Made by a program: the position numbers and the translations under genes
Assembly (NCBI GenBank): GCA_024305405.1
Contig: JAKNDB010000076.1
Coordinates: forward strand, 802,501 to 866,500
Length of the DNA: 64,000 bases
Direction of reading: 5' to 3'
Source: Dirofilaria immitis
Lineage: Eukaryota > Nematoda > Chromadorea > Rhabditida > Onchocercidae
Part shown: positions 1 to 13,552 of the stretch, piece after piece
Layout: every line of letters starts with the position of its first letter
How positions within the stretch are numbered: position 1 is the stretch's first letter
The notes under the pieces: generated by a model
Told to the model about the DNA's origin: nothing
The model's input: only the letters and a program-made list of their open reading frames with translations
The model's database searches: none

Positions 1-199
1 AAGTTCTTTACATCGAGAGACATTGTGATATTCGAAACAAATCCAATAAGCTCTCACTCGCAATAATATGTCATACAGTAATAAACTTGCAAGTTATCAA
101 AACCATGTCAATTGATTCAAAGATACTAAGTTAACTTCTTCCAACACATCCAAAACATGATAATTTTTTGGATTATTTAGAAAAATTCCAATACGTAAC

Positions 200-3100
200 C
201 TTCAACTGCTGCAGCTTATGCAGCTCAGCTGCGCCGTGCAAAGCTTTTAGCTGATTATGTAATGCGAGGAAGGCAACAGGACTATCAAGTGTTTCACGAC
301 TTTTAGCACATAAACGAACAACCTACAACAATGAAATAATACAGAAATATAAATTACAACAGAGTTTGATTTAAGAAATTTCGAAACACGATCGATCATT
401 CAACAAAATTAATAAACTCCAAATTGCTCAAATTACCTAAATATACAATGGATAAGGATTACCTTTAATCCTGTACGATGTATTTTCTCGGCTAGTTGAT
501 CAACTGCGATATTAGATGGCGCACACACAAGCACTTGGCCATTAGTTTGTTTTACAAGATGATAAACGATAGTAGCAGAAGTTACGGTTTTACCAGTTCC
601 AGGTGGTCCCTATAAATAAGACAGATTGTTATTTCAAATGCGGATTGTTCTTATCGTGCCAAATCTTTTATATGAAGAATAAGAAAAACTTTTGGAAAAT
701 CAGTGATGAAGTTGAACGGAAACCTGAATAAGAGATAAAGGTCGTTGCAAAACAGTTTTGACTGCGTGTACTTGACTGTGATTCAGCTCTGGTAAACCCG
801 GTACGCTAAATCTTTTCGGCAACGATACTTTAAAAATAATATCATCAATATCGTGGCCCATTAATTTGTGATAGATAAATTGTGAAACACAATTTTCATC
901 TTGGCTCAACAAAGACAATGCAGCCTGCATTCTGAAACTTGCGTTCTTTATAAAATTAATGTTTTCAAAAATATACATTTTTGCATAAAATGAAAAATTG
1001 TGTTGTTGACATAGGCTGCTAAATGCCCCGCTATATTTGAAAATATAACCCACGTACGATATGATCCAATCCAAAATAAGATCAATGTTAATAATTATGC
1101 AATGAAGGTAATTAATAAAACCGCATCAAAGACGAATACCATAAAAGTATAACACTTTAAACCTTTCAAATGATGTCGAGTTCCACACAAATTCACAAGT
1201 AAAATTCGTTCGTGTGTCAGTAGGCACGTTCTCTGCCTTCAAACGCATTTCGATTCCAACCTCGTCGTTATGGTCTGCAACGATTTTCAAAATTTATTTC
1301 ATATATTTCATATGTCTTAACAATCCGAAAAAATATTATACTGTCTGAACTATTAAGACTTTAATTATAAAGAGATGAAACGGAAGTATGATAATGCTAT
1401 CTTAGGTCTCTTTCAATGCGATAATTCCTAAACTCAAAAAAAAAACATTCATTATCAATTAGAAACGAAGAACTGAGATAAATTATTTTAACAGCTGATT
1501 AAATGATTATCAAACATACTATCAGGAATTTTGATAACACATCCAATTGAACTCCATTCACCGCCTGCAGTTTGAGAATGTTTCAAACGCAGCTCATCTC
1601 CCAGCATCAGCTTCATACCTATAGCGCTTAGAAATGACATTATTCACTACTACACGCTTACAAAAACGAAGATATGCAGTGTAACAGAAATCTCAATAAT
1701 CTAACGGATCAATAGATTTCACTGCAAACGCGCTATATTTTTGTGGTATTTAATATATTCCGACACTAAGAGTGCAACCTCCCAACAAATTCACAAAATT
1801 TTCACTAACTTCCTTCCGAAAATTTTGGCAATTGAAAAAAACGCTTGTGGTTTTCGGTTAAGACCAATATCCCAACGAACATGACCGACACTTTGTGTTT
1901 GAGATTCCTTTTCTCTTCGATCATAGTCTGCTTCAGCTTTCACTAATGGTTCAAATACACGCTTATATTGATATGCATCTTCGTATTTCAGCTGCACATG
2001 TTCTGGTTCTTCATCCATCCCTGGCCTTTCCAAATCTTCAAACACAGCTTTCAGGTCCTCCTGAAAAATTGCAAATAACATTAAAAATCTTCAGATTCTT
2101 ATGCAGTCCGTATAAATCATATTATTGTGATCTGTAAACAGCAAAAATAAGGAAAGGACCTTCCAAAGTTCTTCGAGTCGATTAATTTGCACAGCACTTA
2201 TCTGACGCGCTCTCAGTTGTTCCTTCTCAGATGGTATCTTTACAAGCCAAGATAGTAACTGCCGGTCACTGATTAATGGTTTCCATTCATCTACCTAAAT
2301 TAATAGAAACTTAAAAAGTACTCAGTTTCCTTTTTCTAAGAAAACATTAATAATAGAATCAGTTAATGCCATCAACAGAAATTCAACAACTGTAACCTGC
2401 CACGAGTGATCCTTCAAGACAGCCTGATTTGCACAAGGTGAACGACAAAGCACCACAACAACCGTATCTGCTTTTGCAGGAATATATCCAAGCATAAAAA
2501 TGTTCCTGAAACCAAAATACTTGAAGAGTTTAATGTACGCCAAATCTTCTAATCGCAAAAAAATTGAATCGCTACCTTAATAGATCTTAATTCTCATTAT
2601 AAGAGAAGCTGAACAAATCAAGTTCCTTGATTTTCAAAAACACGTTCAGCATTTACGAATCTATTAAAAAATACAATAAAATACAAAGAAAATAAAAATC
2701 CAAAAATTATAGTTCTTTTGCAGCACAGTAATCCCCATCTCAGAAAGCTCGATTATCTTTTCTCTGATGTCATATTACCACGTTTAATTTCATCGGTTGA
2801 AATCTCTTGATTTCAAGTAGTCAATATATATTTTTGGTTTAAAATTCCTGACAATACGCTTCGAATTCTCTAGCCACAACTATTGTTACAGTACGAAGTA
2901 GTATGTCAAGTTATGCTATAAAAAGCATCAGAAAAAAACAAACTTCGAACCACACTGATAACACTCGAGTACTGTTTCACCAAGTGCACCTTCTTTATGC
3001 AGCGAAACTTCCTTATGCTGCGAACGCACCAAATGTATAACTATATGACCGGCGGACGTACTTCCACGTCCATTACAAAACCATTTCTCACAAACCATAC

Positions 3101-3616
3101 ACATTGCAACTGTAGCTGGATCATGTATACCGCAATATCTAAAATTGAAATACGAATCTCTAGTTTAGCAAAATTTTCGAAGGTTTGATGAAAATTTTGA
3201 AGAGGAATCCTTCGAATATCCAACTTTTTAATCCAATTTTCCTTTTGCAAAATAATTTCAAAAATACCTGCATGCATGTGTTGGTAGTTGCCCTGGTACG
3301 GAAAACTCTTCTTCATCTACGAATACCAAATCTTGCGATGGATCGACACCAACTTCAGGGAGAGTACCAGTCCATCCTTGCGATGGAAGTGTGAATTGCT
3401 GGTCAAATTCAAATTGTGAATCCTAAAACATTGAGATGCAAATGGAAATTAGTTATCGTAAAAAAATTTTACAGCCATAAATAATATAAAAGTTCCAGAT
3501 CTCTTAACGACAACCTGAGTAGCTCCATGAAGTAAGGACGAATCGCCATCCGGTGTATCCACAAAATTAAGTGACAGAGATGGTGTACCATATTCATCTT
3601 CTAAAGCATCTACCAT
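200..3616 (-). CDS. smg-2: UPF1 / SMG-2 RNA helicase (5' part, runs off left edge)
   Basis: ATP-dependent 5'-3' RNA helicase central to nonsense-mediated mRNA decay; cytoplasmic, working with UPF2/UPF3 and SMG-1. Eleven minus-strand exons can be chained with consistent phase: 3616-3515, 3422-3268, 3138-2944, 2505-2397, 2294-2160, 2060-1810, 1626-1520, 1274-1163, 931-724, 609-463, 322-200. The protein starts [20 protein letters not shown], close to other UPF1 N-termini. The Cys/His-rich UPF2-binding domain follows ([13 protein letters not shown], then FCNGRG, and [20 protein letters not shown] across an exon junction). Next come [10 protein letters not shown], the 1B/stalk region, LPKRF and LNHSQV, then Walker A GPPGTGKT in the 609-463 exon and [14 protein letters not shown] (motif Ia). 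The last visible residues are LHKLQQLK; the DEAD-like box and RecA2 lie outside the window. No frame disruption seen. The exon 6/7 junction is the least certain. Family identification is very secure. Confidence 0.95.
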
Positions 3617-3637
3617 TTCGACAGAATTGCCTAGAAA
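3617..3637 (-). promoter_or_regulatory. Possible trans-splice (SL) acceptor of smg-2
   Basis: Read on the minus strand, TTTCTAG ends 14 nt upstream of the smg-2 ATG, and an in-frame stop lies just before it. Nematode mRNAs often receive a spliced leader at such an outron acceptor close to the start codon. The motif is seen; use as an SL site is inference. Confidence 0.35.
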
Positions 3638-5141
3638 TCAACTTGAAATATTGACGGTGCATCTCATTTGGTTTACGTATTTCAAAGAAGCAAATATCTT
3701 TGTAACACTAAGTAAAGACCATAGAATTTCCGAGATGAAAGCACATTTCAATAAGATATGTACGAAGTGCAAGACGGAGATAAAGAAGATATACGACGAT
3801 TACAGCTTCCTGAGTTGAAAAATATCCCTATATCTTAATAACGAAGGAAAAGAGACTAATAAAAGGTCATATCAACATGTGACTTGACCTGTGCAATGCC
3901 GACCAATAGATGAATCCTTTTTGTGCCCAAAAAAATAGACCAAGCACTTTCTGCACGCACTCTACATTGACATTCTTTTATTGCACAATGCACTTCACGC
4001 ACCACGTCGCACTCTTCTTCTTTCACTATATTCTATCACTAATCTTTCTGACTTTTCGTCAGTCTTTATCTGCACATTCACTTTTCTCCTAAGCACTGCT
4101 ATCACATTCTTCGTTCTATTTTGCGAAATTCGTCACCTCCAAACTATCTAAAACCGGTCACGCCTAATCACATCATATTATAATACTCGAATCTTTCAGA
4201 TAAGTTACAATGACAGGATTACAATGAAAATTGTGAGATCAACCATGTGAATAACGTGTTGGAGATTGTAGGTTCCTTGTCGTTTCCTGTTTTTTCCGAG
4301 TCTAGGAAGTGTCCATTGTTTCGTTTTGTCTATGGAACTTAGTTTGATTTATTAGTGAGCGTCATCTTGCCTTCGTCTATACAAAGGACTATTCGAGTTA
4401 TGTTTAATTTGATTGAAAAGTAAGGCTATTTTGGTTCTCAAATAATATTGAATAATTTGGCGACAGGGTACCAGTCCATAATTGCTTTTCTCCTTTTTCA
4501 CTGAAAATAATCTGCACGAATGAACCTTCCAAAGTGGGCGTTGATTATTTACTTGCAACAATACAATAAGAAAAGATTAAATTCAATTCTATCTCGTTTG
4601 GTTATGAATGACTAAGCGTAGCATATCTCTGTGTACTTGTCAGCCATTGCAAAAAAGTTTCAGACTTTTGAGGAATTGGTCGATTCGTTGAAGAAGGTGC
4701 AAGTAATTCCTATCGATCTGTATCAAACTAGTTGGTGTCAATCTTGAAATGAAATAATGGTGTGCAAATTTTACATATTTTTCAATTCGAAATCTGGAAA
4801 ATCTCAGTTGATGCTGAATTGAAATACTAACTATTAAAAGATATATTTAAGGATAAGGATCTATTATATACTCTCTGAATTTTGAAATTTTAGAATTAGA
4901 TAAATTGGGTTTACTTCTTTCTCTTTTTTTTGCTACTTGATGTCATACTGGTTAAAATGTATTTTCTCCTAAAACTTAAATCCCTACCGGATCAGATATT
5001 TGAGCTTCCATCTACTTCTACTCATCTAAAATAACAGTTATTGATAAAACGTCATTGTGATTTCATATTTTTCTTTCCCCACTGATATGGCCTTTCCCGA
5101 AACATTATATTTTTTACAAAAGCTGCATATATACTTTTTAG
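3638..5141. other. Intergenic region between divergent smg-2 and the COMMD4 homologue
   Basis: No confident exon. It should contain both promoters and the first exon of the COMMD4 homologue. That coding exon needs only an ATG directly followed by a GT donor: ATG at 4757-4759 followed by GTGTGC is one candidate. A protein-like stretch at about 4640-4690 (plus strand, containing FEELVDSLKK) was seen but could not be tied to any gene. Confidence 0.4.
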
Positions 5142-7645
5142 AAATTTCATTTTGTTGGTGGTTTGGATTGTCCGGATTGGATCCTGGCCGAGATGGCTTC
5201 TTTATCCAAACTTGTGAGTCTTTAATTCTCATTTTCTCCTAAGAGCTTATTGCAAAAAGTATTGAAAAAGAGCAAAAGAAGTTTAAATAAGTAAAGGAGG
5301 GATGGAAGGAATCACAGGTTTATGTCTGCCTTGAAGATGCTGCTCTGTTTGATTTTTTCTTCTTATAAATCGAAGGTAAAAAATATTGCTCATTGTTTAC
5401 GCAAATTTCTAAGAACACCGTTAACGAAAGTTCTCTTATCATAGTTTTATCTATGTAGTCTTACAGTGCGTAACTTCTTCAGCCTGTCTTAAAATTCAAA
5501 AATTGGTGTTCGAGCTGTGTAGAATGTCTGGTTAATAGTAGAACTGAATGGAATGATGAGCAACTAACAATCCTCAATACTGATAAAACTTTTGGTAAAT
5601 ATTGCTTAACTTTTTATAGGTGAGATATTATCAAAATATATACTATATGTTTAAGCAAAGATGAAAAAGAGGATGGGAGAAGAAAAAAAGTAGTGAATAA
5701 TATATTGTTTATGGATACTCTTTTATTATCACGTTTTTCTTTTATATAGTTTTTAAGTCTTTTTGGAGATATCTGAATTAATAATAGAAAATTTGGGATT
5801 ATCTTTATATTTCTGCTTTTAAACAGGATTACAATTAAGAGCTTTTTCTAAATTTTATAAGCCTCAGATCAAATTTTCATATGTTTCATTATAGCAAGAT
5901 TTGCATACAAGTTTTCTGGAAGAGATCCAGACAATTTTCTACACTTACGTTTAATAATCTTATTACTACGAAATGCACATCTTCACCTTCTTTCATGGTT
6001 TTTCTGAGATGAAGCCTAGCACTTTTTGTAGATGACGAGTCTTTAAAAAGAATGTTAGCAGCACTTACATTTATATTAGAAAAAACCACAAAAAATGCAT
6101 GTTCAGCTCGAGATCTTGAAATAGAAATGCAACAGTTAGGTCTTCCTTCAGGTACACGTTTTTTTTCATTTTTCTGAAATATCTAAATTTCGCATTTTCT
6201 TTACTTTGCATATCTTAATTAAATTGCGTTTTTATCACTTTATTTGGAGCTTTTCAATTTCTACGTTCTTATTTGATACATCCACTTAACCTCGCTTATG
6301 TCTTTCGAAATGTCATAAAGTGGTATTCACTATTCATTGGTCTTTAGCTTTGCAGAATTTTTTCAGAACACTGCAAGCAGTTGACAAAGATTTACTCGAT
6401 GAATTTGAAAGAATTAAAAAGTGCTTTGTTATCAAGTTTCCTCGTGGTTAGTTTTATTTAAATTTCCGGTGTGGATTAATTTAAGAAATAGCACGCTGTA
6501 GAATGAATCTTCGTAAAGTTCGGTATGTTTTCATTCGAGCTTCTGGAAAAGTACGAAAATTTATCCTTATGGATTAAAATTAGTGGTCCAAAAATCTGAT
6601 GAACTGTAAACATATCAATGCAACTATCGTTTGTAGATGTAAAAATAATTTTCTGAAATGGAAGTAATGTTTAACTATTTTGTATCTTTTATTCATTTAG
6701 CATCACCTCTTATGATTTCTTCTGTACATGCCAAGGAAAGAGGAACTGATAAGGTAATTTATTTTTCTCCTCGAATCTTTCTTTTGAAATTCCTGTTTTT
6801 TGAAAAAGTTAAAATTAAATTCTGTTTTCTTATTGGTTTTATCATTCCTCATATCCCTTGATTAGCGTTATACTCCTTTAAAAATAATATAACATAATTT
6901 TAACTTTTATTGTATTTCAATATATGATGGCATTAATTCCAGATATTGCGGATACCAGTTAATTAAAATTTATTAGTTTTGCTCATTGACAATTTTAGGT
7001 ATATATAATGAATATGCATACTAATAATCATGAAGATATATCAATAATGTTGAACGATGCGAAATTAAATTATTTAATGCAAGGTAACCTGGGATTTTTT
7101 AGAAAATTGTAATTAATATTTTCTTTGAAAACCACAAATTATCGGTTTTCAGAAAAGTTTGATAGTTTAGAAAATCTTATGTTGAAATATTTTTTTAAAT
7201 ATTTCAACGTAAGATTAAATGAAACAAGATTTTGGTTATTACAACATTACTATTTATCTATGAAATGCCTTCAGTTTTTGAAGGTGCAAAAGTCTTGTAT
7301 CATATCAAAGTAATTTTTATTTTATTAAAAATTGTTGTTAATGAATGTGCTCAACATAGATTTTCAAGTTTCTGTGACTATTTTTTGACATTTTTCACTT
7401 CCGTATAGCAACTACTGTTTAACATTCATTTAACTGAATCGATCCAGCCATCCCATATCTTGCTTATGTCGCGAACTTTTAAAATCCATTGTTCTATCTG
7501 AATTGCCTAGTCTTAGATAGCTAATTTTTTGTTGGCTTTGTAAGGTGCGAATATAAATTGATGTTTTTCAGAACTATCGCAGGCAATGGATATTATTCGG
7601 CCTTTCGTTCAAAATACGACAAGTGATACTAGTGATACTCATTGA
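5142..7645 (+). CDS. COMMD4: COMM domain-containing protein 4 homologue
   Basis: Small cytosolic COMMD-family protein; in animals these form the hetero-oligomeric Commander complex that supports endosomal recycling. Exons, plus strand: 5142-5213 (FHFVGGLDCPDWILAEM, very like human COMMD4 residues 2-20), 5483-5594 (CSSCVECLVN, EQLTILNTD), 6032-6151 (LKRMLAALTFILEKT, EMQQLGLPS), 6367-6435 (EHCKQLTKIYS), 6492-6550 (CRMNLRKVRYVFIRASGK, start of the COMM domain), 6701-6753 (SPLMISSVHAKERG), 6999-7083 (VYIMNMH, DAKLNYLMQ) and 7572-7645 (ELSQAMDIIRPF to stop). Phases agree at every junction except 6550/6701, where one base is lacking. The start codon lies in an upstream exon that I cannot fix, so the 5' end is partial. 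Family call secure; the subtype COMMD4 rests on the N-terminal match. Confidence 0.88.
7173..7216. repeat. Imperfect inverted repeat in COMMD4 intron
   Basis: Two 20-nt arms, 7173-7192 and 7197-7216, pair with a single mismatch around a T-rich 4-nt spacer. It lies within the last intron of the COMMD4 homologue. No transposon features accompany it. Confidence 0.7.
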
Positions 7646-10600
7646 TCTTTAAAGCTTTTATTCAGTAATATGAAACTGCTTAAGAATTATCAATTACATA
7701 TGCATAAACTTGCTGTTTAGTCTTCCTGTTTATTTTTAATAAGGAACCAAATTTGTCCACATTTCAAGATTTTCTATAATCGTATCTTCAAATTCCATGT
7801 CTCTTAAGTAACTCAACAGGTTTAGCATTTAGTAGCTTTGAATGAGATTTATTCTTAACTTCCGAAACATCGTTAAATTTTATAAGTTTAGGAATTTTTT
7901 TGCAAATGTTTTCAGTTGTATACTTATATGTTTACATTTGTTGGTTCTTAGTTGTTCAATAAATTCTCTACCTCTAACATAATTGAGCAATTAGTAGAAG
8001 TTATTGGTGTGCTCAGAATAGTAGTTGCCAATTATGTACAAATCGTTATTTCGCACACTATTTTAAGCATCACTTCGGTAAAATGCTAATTAGCATAAGA
8101 GATGATATCGCAATATATAATCATTGATTATATTGACCAAATATTTAGTATGTTATATATTTATTTTTTTAACTATCTAGGAAATTTTTCAAATAATTTT
8201 ATTTTTATGGAGTGAAGATAATATTTAACGATATGTTTTGGTATGAAATATGCAGTGTATCCTAGCATTTCGTATTTTCGAGAATTACAAGGGATGCTAA
8301 CATGAGTATAAGCTTGAGGGATATGAAACATTTTGTTGTAAAATGGCAAAGAGTATTAAAAATTATTGAAGAGCTTGGTCTATTTAATAAATTTATCGAA
8401 ATTTCTTGCTTATAGAAAGGTCTAGAGCATGACCTATAATCATAGTAATATATTTGGGGAAAAAAACATTCGATGATGATAAAGAAATACGATGCCACAA
8501 TAATATCTTTAATGACTAGATTAAAGCAGCAGTAAAGAGATGAATTGTGCAACAATCTCCTATAGAGATTTGCATAGAACACTGTATAAAACAGGCATTC
8601 ATATCCTTCCTGATGATGATTTTTATTTAAATAACCATAATTAATATGGAAAGTGCGAACTAGAAATGGTTTTAGATAGATATGTTGATAGTGCGAACTC
8701 GAGATTAATTTCAATAACTTCATTTTAATACTATGCTAATTATTTTTTCAATGTTGATAGAATTCTGAAATTCAATTGATGAGTTGTCCTCCGTATAACA
8801 AAAATGACGAAATCATCAATTATACTGTTCCCATCATATCTGTTAAGTTTCAGATGATCTTGAAATTGATTAACACCGTTATCGCATCATGTCGTGTTTA
8901 TTACATCACCGAATAATAAGTTGGTTGTTACTATTAACTGGATAAATTACTGATGACATAATATCAGAACAGTTCTGTGGGAACCATATTTATTCACTAT
9001 CTCGATGAAATATTGTCTCATTGCTAGATCTTTCCTTAAAACTTGCAGAGAATTTTATTTTTCGTTTCTAGTTTGCACAATTTTTCAACATCTTTAGAAT
9101 ATAAGAAGTTTTGGTTTAATTTTTTATTCATAGCAAATAGCAAATAGAAACATATAGAGATGTTTTTATTTTCTTTTAATTTGATAAATTAGACTTGGTA
9201 ATTTTAAGATTTTCCTGTAATTAGGTGTTTTCCAGTAAACTTAACCTGTTTGACTCGTGGAATTTTTCTTAAATTTTAGTGCATCTTCTAACATTCAAAA
9301 ATCTCGATGGTAAGAGAATTTATACAGCGACGAATTTTTCGTTTAATCTTTTTATTCACTTATGATGTTCCATTATTTTATTTTATGACATTTATCTTTC
9401 CTTATTATTCTGTTGACTTTCCTTCATTTAATACAAATTTTCAATTTCAAGCTGAATAAATAAAAAATATTAAACTATTGCGTCTTTCGGTAGTACAAAT
9501 GTCTCAACTACCCAACCGTAAAAAAAAGCTAATAAAATAAAAACAACGAACCACTTATGACTGATTTAAATTTCTATTTAACTTATTATTGTTTATTCTC
9601 GTTGAAAAGAGATGTACCATCCAGCAGTGTCTACGACAAATTTAAAGTGTGATAATTGCTTTTGGTAGATCGGTTCCTAAGACAGCTGTTAATGTGAAAA
9701 ATTCATTGATTCATTGATACAATGCACAAAAAGAAAAAACTAATTGGATTGACTGCTGTTTTTCTCATTATTGTATTACCTTCTGAAAAGAGTCAAATGT
9801 AAGTATGTGTCCACCCAGCAGGGGGTTACCTTTTCTCCCACAATAACCAATGGCTATTCATCTTGTGGAAGAGGAAAACGGATAAATAATCAAAGTTGAT
9901 GATATCTCATCAACTCTATTCGGTTCATCATTCCATTATCGATAATATGTTATTTACTTTTAAATTTCTGAAAAAAAAATCGTTTTTGGATGGAGAAAGG
10001 AGGAAAATGGATAACGGACATGAGTTTTTTAAATAAAAAAAAATCGAAGGAAAAAGGATGAAGCCAATTAATCACTTAACGCAAGAAGGATGCAATGAAG
10101 TGGAAAATAACAGGGTACGAACACTAGTATGGATCGGATCGGGTCTTGGAGCAGCGAGGAATGCAAAAAAAAGTGAGAAGAATATTCACACCAGGTGCTA
10201 CTTCTTGCTTTCAAATTGAGCACAATAAATCCTGTAGTCCACAGTATATGCAATCACACGCACTGCTGAGCTATCATTTTGTTTTCTCATTACGGTAATC
10301 TTCTTTGCCAATGGTGAACAATAAACAAATACTTTACTTTACAAATAAAGATCAGTTTTTAAATAACTTAAAGATTTTGAACTCTATTGAAACGACAGAT
10401 ATAATTATCATAATGATATGGTGCTCTTACGTGAAATTTAAAAAAATTATGATGATAGTTAAAATTCATTTGATAATTGGCGACTGAAATTATGGAGATA
10501 TGCTTTTGTCAAATAAGCAGGAAGTATTTATGTATCAATGCAAAATAGAAACCATTCACTTGAACATTAAGTAAGTAAAATTTATGTTTCAAATATGGAA

Positions 10601-12310
10601 AAAGAAACATTGAGTAAAAATCATTAATTTCTTTTATTTTGTGAACAAATATGCTTTGTCACTTGAGTATACCCATCGAATAAATATCAGTATATTGGCA
10701 TTCACTTAATATTCCTTCTTTTTCATTATCCCTTACAGAATTATATTATATTTCAATTAAATTTCGATTTAAGTTTATCGTTTTATTCTGAAATTATCAG
10801 TATTCTTCTAATTATGCTAACTATTTCATAAATAATTGCGGATTTCCGTTTAACGTCGTAAAAGTATGCAATCCGGAGAATTTGATATTATAATTTATTG
10901 GAGAAAATGCTTTTGATATTACGTAACATCGACTATTTTCCCGTCATACCGTCGACATTCTCCGACTTTCCTCTATACCATCAGCAAAATGACAAAATGA
11001 TGGCTTTTATCATAGGAGAAAAGCGACAACAATTTGAACGTTGTAACCGAGCTTGATTGTATCAACATTCGCTTCCTTTTTCTCTTTCAAAATAGCGGCA
11101 AGGTGTTTTTGAAGTTTGACCAAAACTTTTGCTTACTATTTTACTCAATGACAATGGCAATGACTAGAGAAACGTAGAGATACAATAATGTAAAATTCAG
11201 AACAAAACTATATAGTTTGGAGTAGTATTCAGGCTGCAGCTCAATAAGATAGGACTGTCCGTGGATAAGGTATTGTAAATGTAAGCAGTGCTTATTATAG
11301 GAAAAATTTTCATCAGTAGCAATTGTCATTTCAATAAATAAGTTCTTAGGATGATGAATATTCGAAAAACTATAAAAAGTGTTCTATGTTTCCAGTTAAT
11401 AATAGAAAACTTCTATTATTGACTGAAATTTTGCTTTTACCCAGTCGATTTTACTATATGCATTCGTAAAGAAACATAAATAATTTTCTTTTACATTAAT
11501 TTATTTGAATATCTATTTTATTCTATCAACTTCAAAATAAATTTTGAAGTTGATAGAATATATTTAATAAATAAATGAATTTGTCAACGAAATGGACTTG
11601 AATAGAATAAATCAATTTTTAAATGGCAGTTAATTATAAAACTATTATTCTTATCCTGATGATAATCCAATTGTTAAAATATTAAATGAATAAATATGGT
11701 ATATTTTGCTTAATTCGCAAGAAAAAAGACCGAAGTTCGAATGTACTTTATTTATATGAACTTAATGAATTATTTCAATTTTACGTTGCAAACTAAAATT
11801 TTTCGCCAAAATTTTTATCGTTTTTTCGGGAGAGAAACATAGGAAAGCAATGAAATAAAATTATGAAGTAAACTGTGCTAAAGTTAATGAATGATATATT
11901 TTTGAACTAAGAAATGATATATAAAAAAGATAGAAGAGGCGAGAATTTGTATTTGCTGAACTCTTCGATGATCATTGCAGAATGTTTGTTTAACTCATGT
12001 CACTGTGACAAGTTAACTTCATGAAAGAGACAGGTATAAATTCATTGCTTCTGCATCTAATTAGCCGTTCATGAGATCAAGATGACACATAATTATTTAT
12101 ATAAATTCAGTCAATTAATTGACCTATTCTCGATGTTTCTCTTCACAGAATGTTTTCTGAACACGATAGTAGCTACTGGAGACGCTTCTTCATAATGGCA
12201 ACAGGATAATGACATCTCGATTGATCTTTATGCTGAGATAAGAAGAAACATAGTGAAGAAAAGGTAAAATGAGAGCAAATGAATTGTCATATAGCTACCG
12301 TATACTAATG
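7646..12310. other. Intergenic region upstream of the SP-factor gene
   Basis: About 4.7 kb of AT-rich DNA with no exon I can support. A 153-codon open frame on the minus strand (8262-8723) has low-information composition and no recognisable motif. The notable structure is the hairpin at 11519-11560, listed separately. Part may be promoter or 5' UTR of the downstream gene. Confidence 0.5.
11519..11560. repeat. Perfect 19-bp inverted repeat (hairpin)
   Basis: Arms 11519-11537 and 11542-11560 are exact reverse complements around a TAAA loop. The T-run after the right arm is too weak to suggest a pol III terminator with confidence. No flanking mobile-element feature was seen. Confidence 0.85.
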
Positions 12311-12521
12311 CTTGATAGAGAGAAAGAGGGAGGTGCTGTTGAGATTGTTAACGAGGCCAAATTATCCTTCTCGTCAGGTTGAGCAATTGTCAGCAGCCAT
12401 CCAAGGTGGAGAAAATGGTGTTATTACAGGAGAGCAAGGCGGGACTCACTATCGCTTCCTAAATTTGATATTTTTCTTTTCTGACACTGCTACTACCGGA
12501 GAAATGTATCAATTCAGCTCC

Positions 12522-12890
<369 letters not shown>

Positions 12891-13480
12891 TTACTCAAAA
12901 CGACTATTTCCTCAATAATTTAAACCTAAAGCGACTGCGCGATTGGTTATCGAAATAACTTCGGGAGATTAGACAGAAATTTTCATAAAATAAATTTATC
13001 ATTTATTTTTTTACTTCAAGTAATATTCATTTTATCATTATGACTCTAAGTTTGCTTGCAACTACTTATCGATATCATTCATCACCCATTGTTAATATTT
13101 TCCATTTTCACAAAGAAAACAATTCAACTTCTAATTATGCATCAATGATCCCAATATGTTTTTCATCTTTGAAGTTTCAATACATTATTTCTCTCATTCG
13201 CATAAATTAATATATTTGCTTTAATATATTTACATCTAGAACATTGTCTGATATCTACCGATATGAAACAATTCATTTTCAGGAGTAGAGCAGAAATTCT
13301 CTTGAAGAGTTTAAGAAAGAAAGTTTACGAAGTCACCTGAATTCCAAAAATAAGTCGTTAATAAAATTACGATGCAATTGGCTTTATTCCATTAATCATA
13401 TTACTATTTTTATTATTATCTTCACAAAGTGAGGTGCAAAATAGAATCGGTGAACAAATTTGAAATTATTTCAAAGCAAT

Positions 13481-13519
13481 ATGGATTCTCAAAGTGAACT
13501 GAAACCTATTGTGCCGCTA

Positions 13520-13552
<33 letters not shown>

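Noticed and set aside
4630..4700. Protein-like stretch with FEELVDSLKK upstream of COMMD4
   Set aside because: Not homologous to any COMMD residues and no matching donor or neighbouring exon; left unannotated.
5889..6089. 66-codon minus-strand ORF overlapping COMMD4 exon 6032-6151
   Set aside because: Shadow of the plus-strand coding exon.
8262..8723. 153-codon minus-strand ORF
   Set aside because: Composition (Ile, Leu, Phe, Tyr, Ser) is what AT-rich non-coding DNA gives; no motif, signal peptide or splice context.
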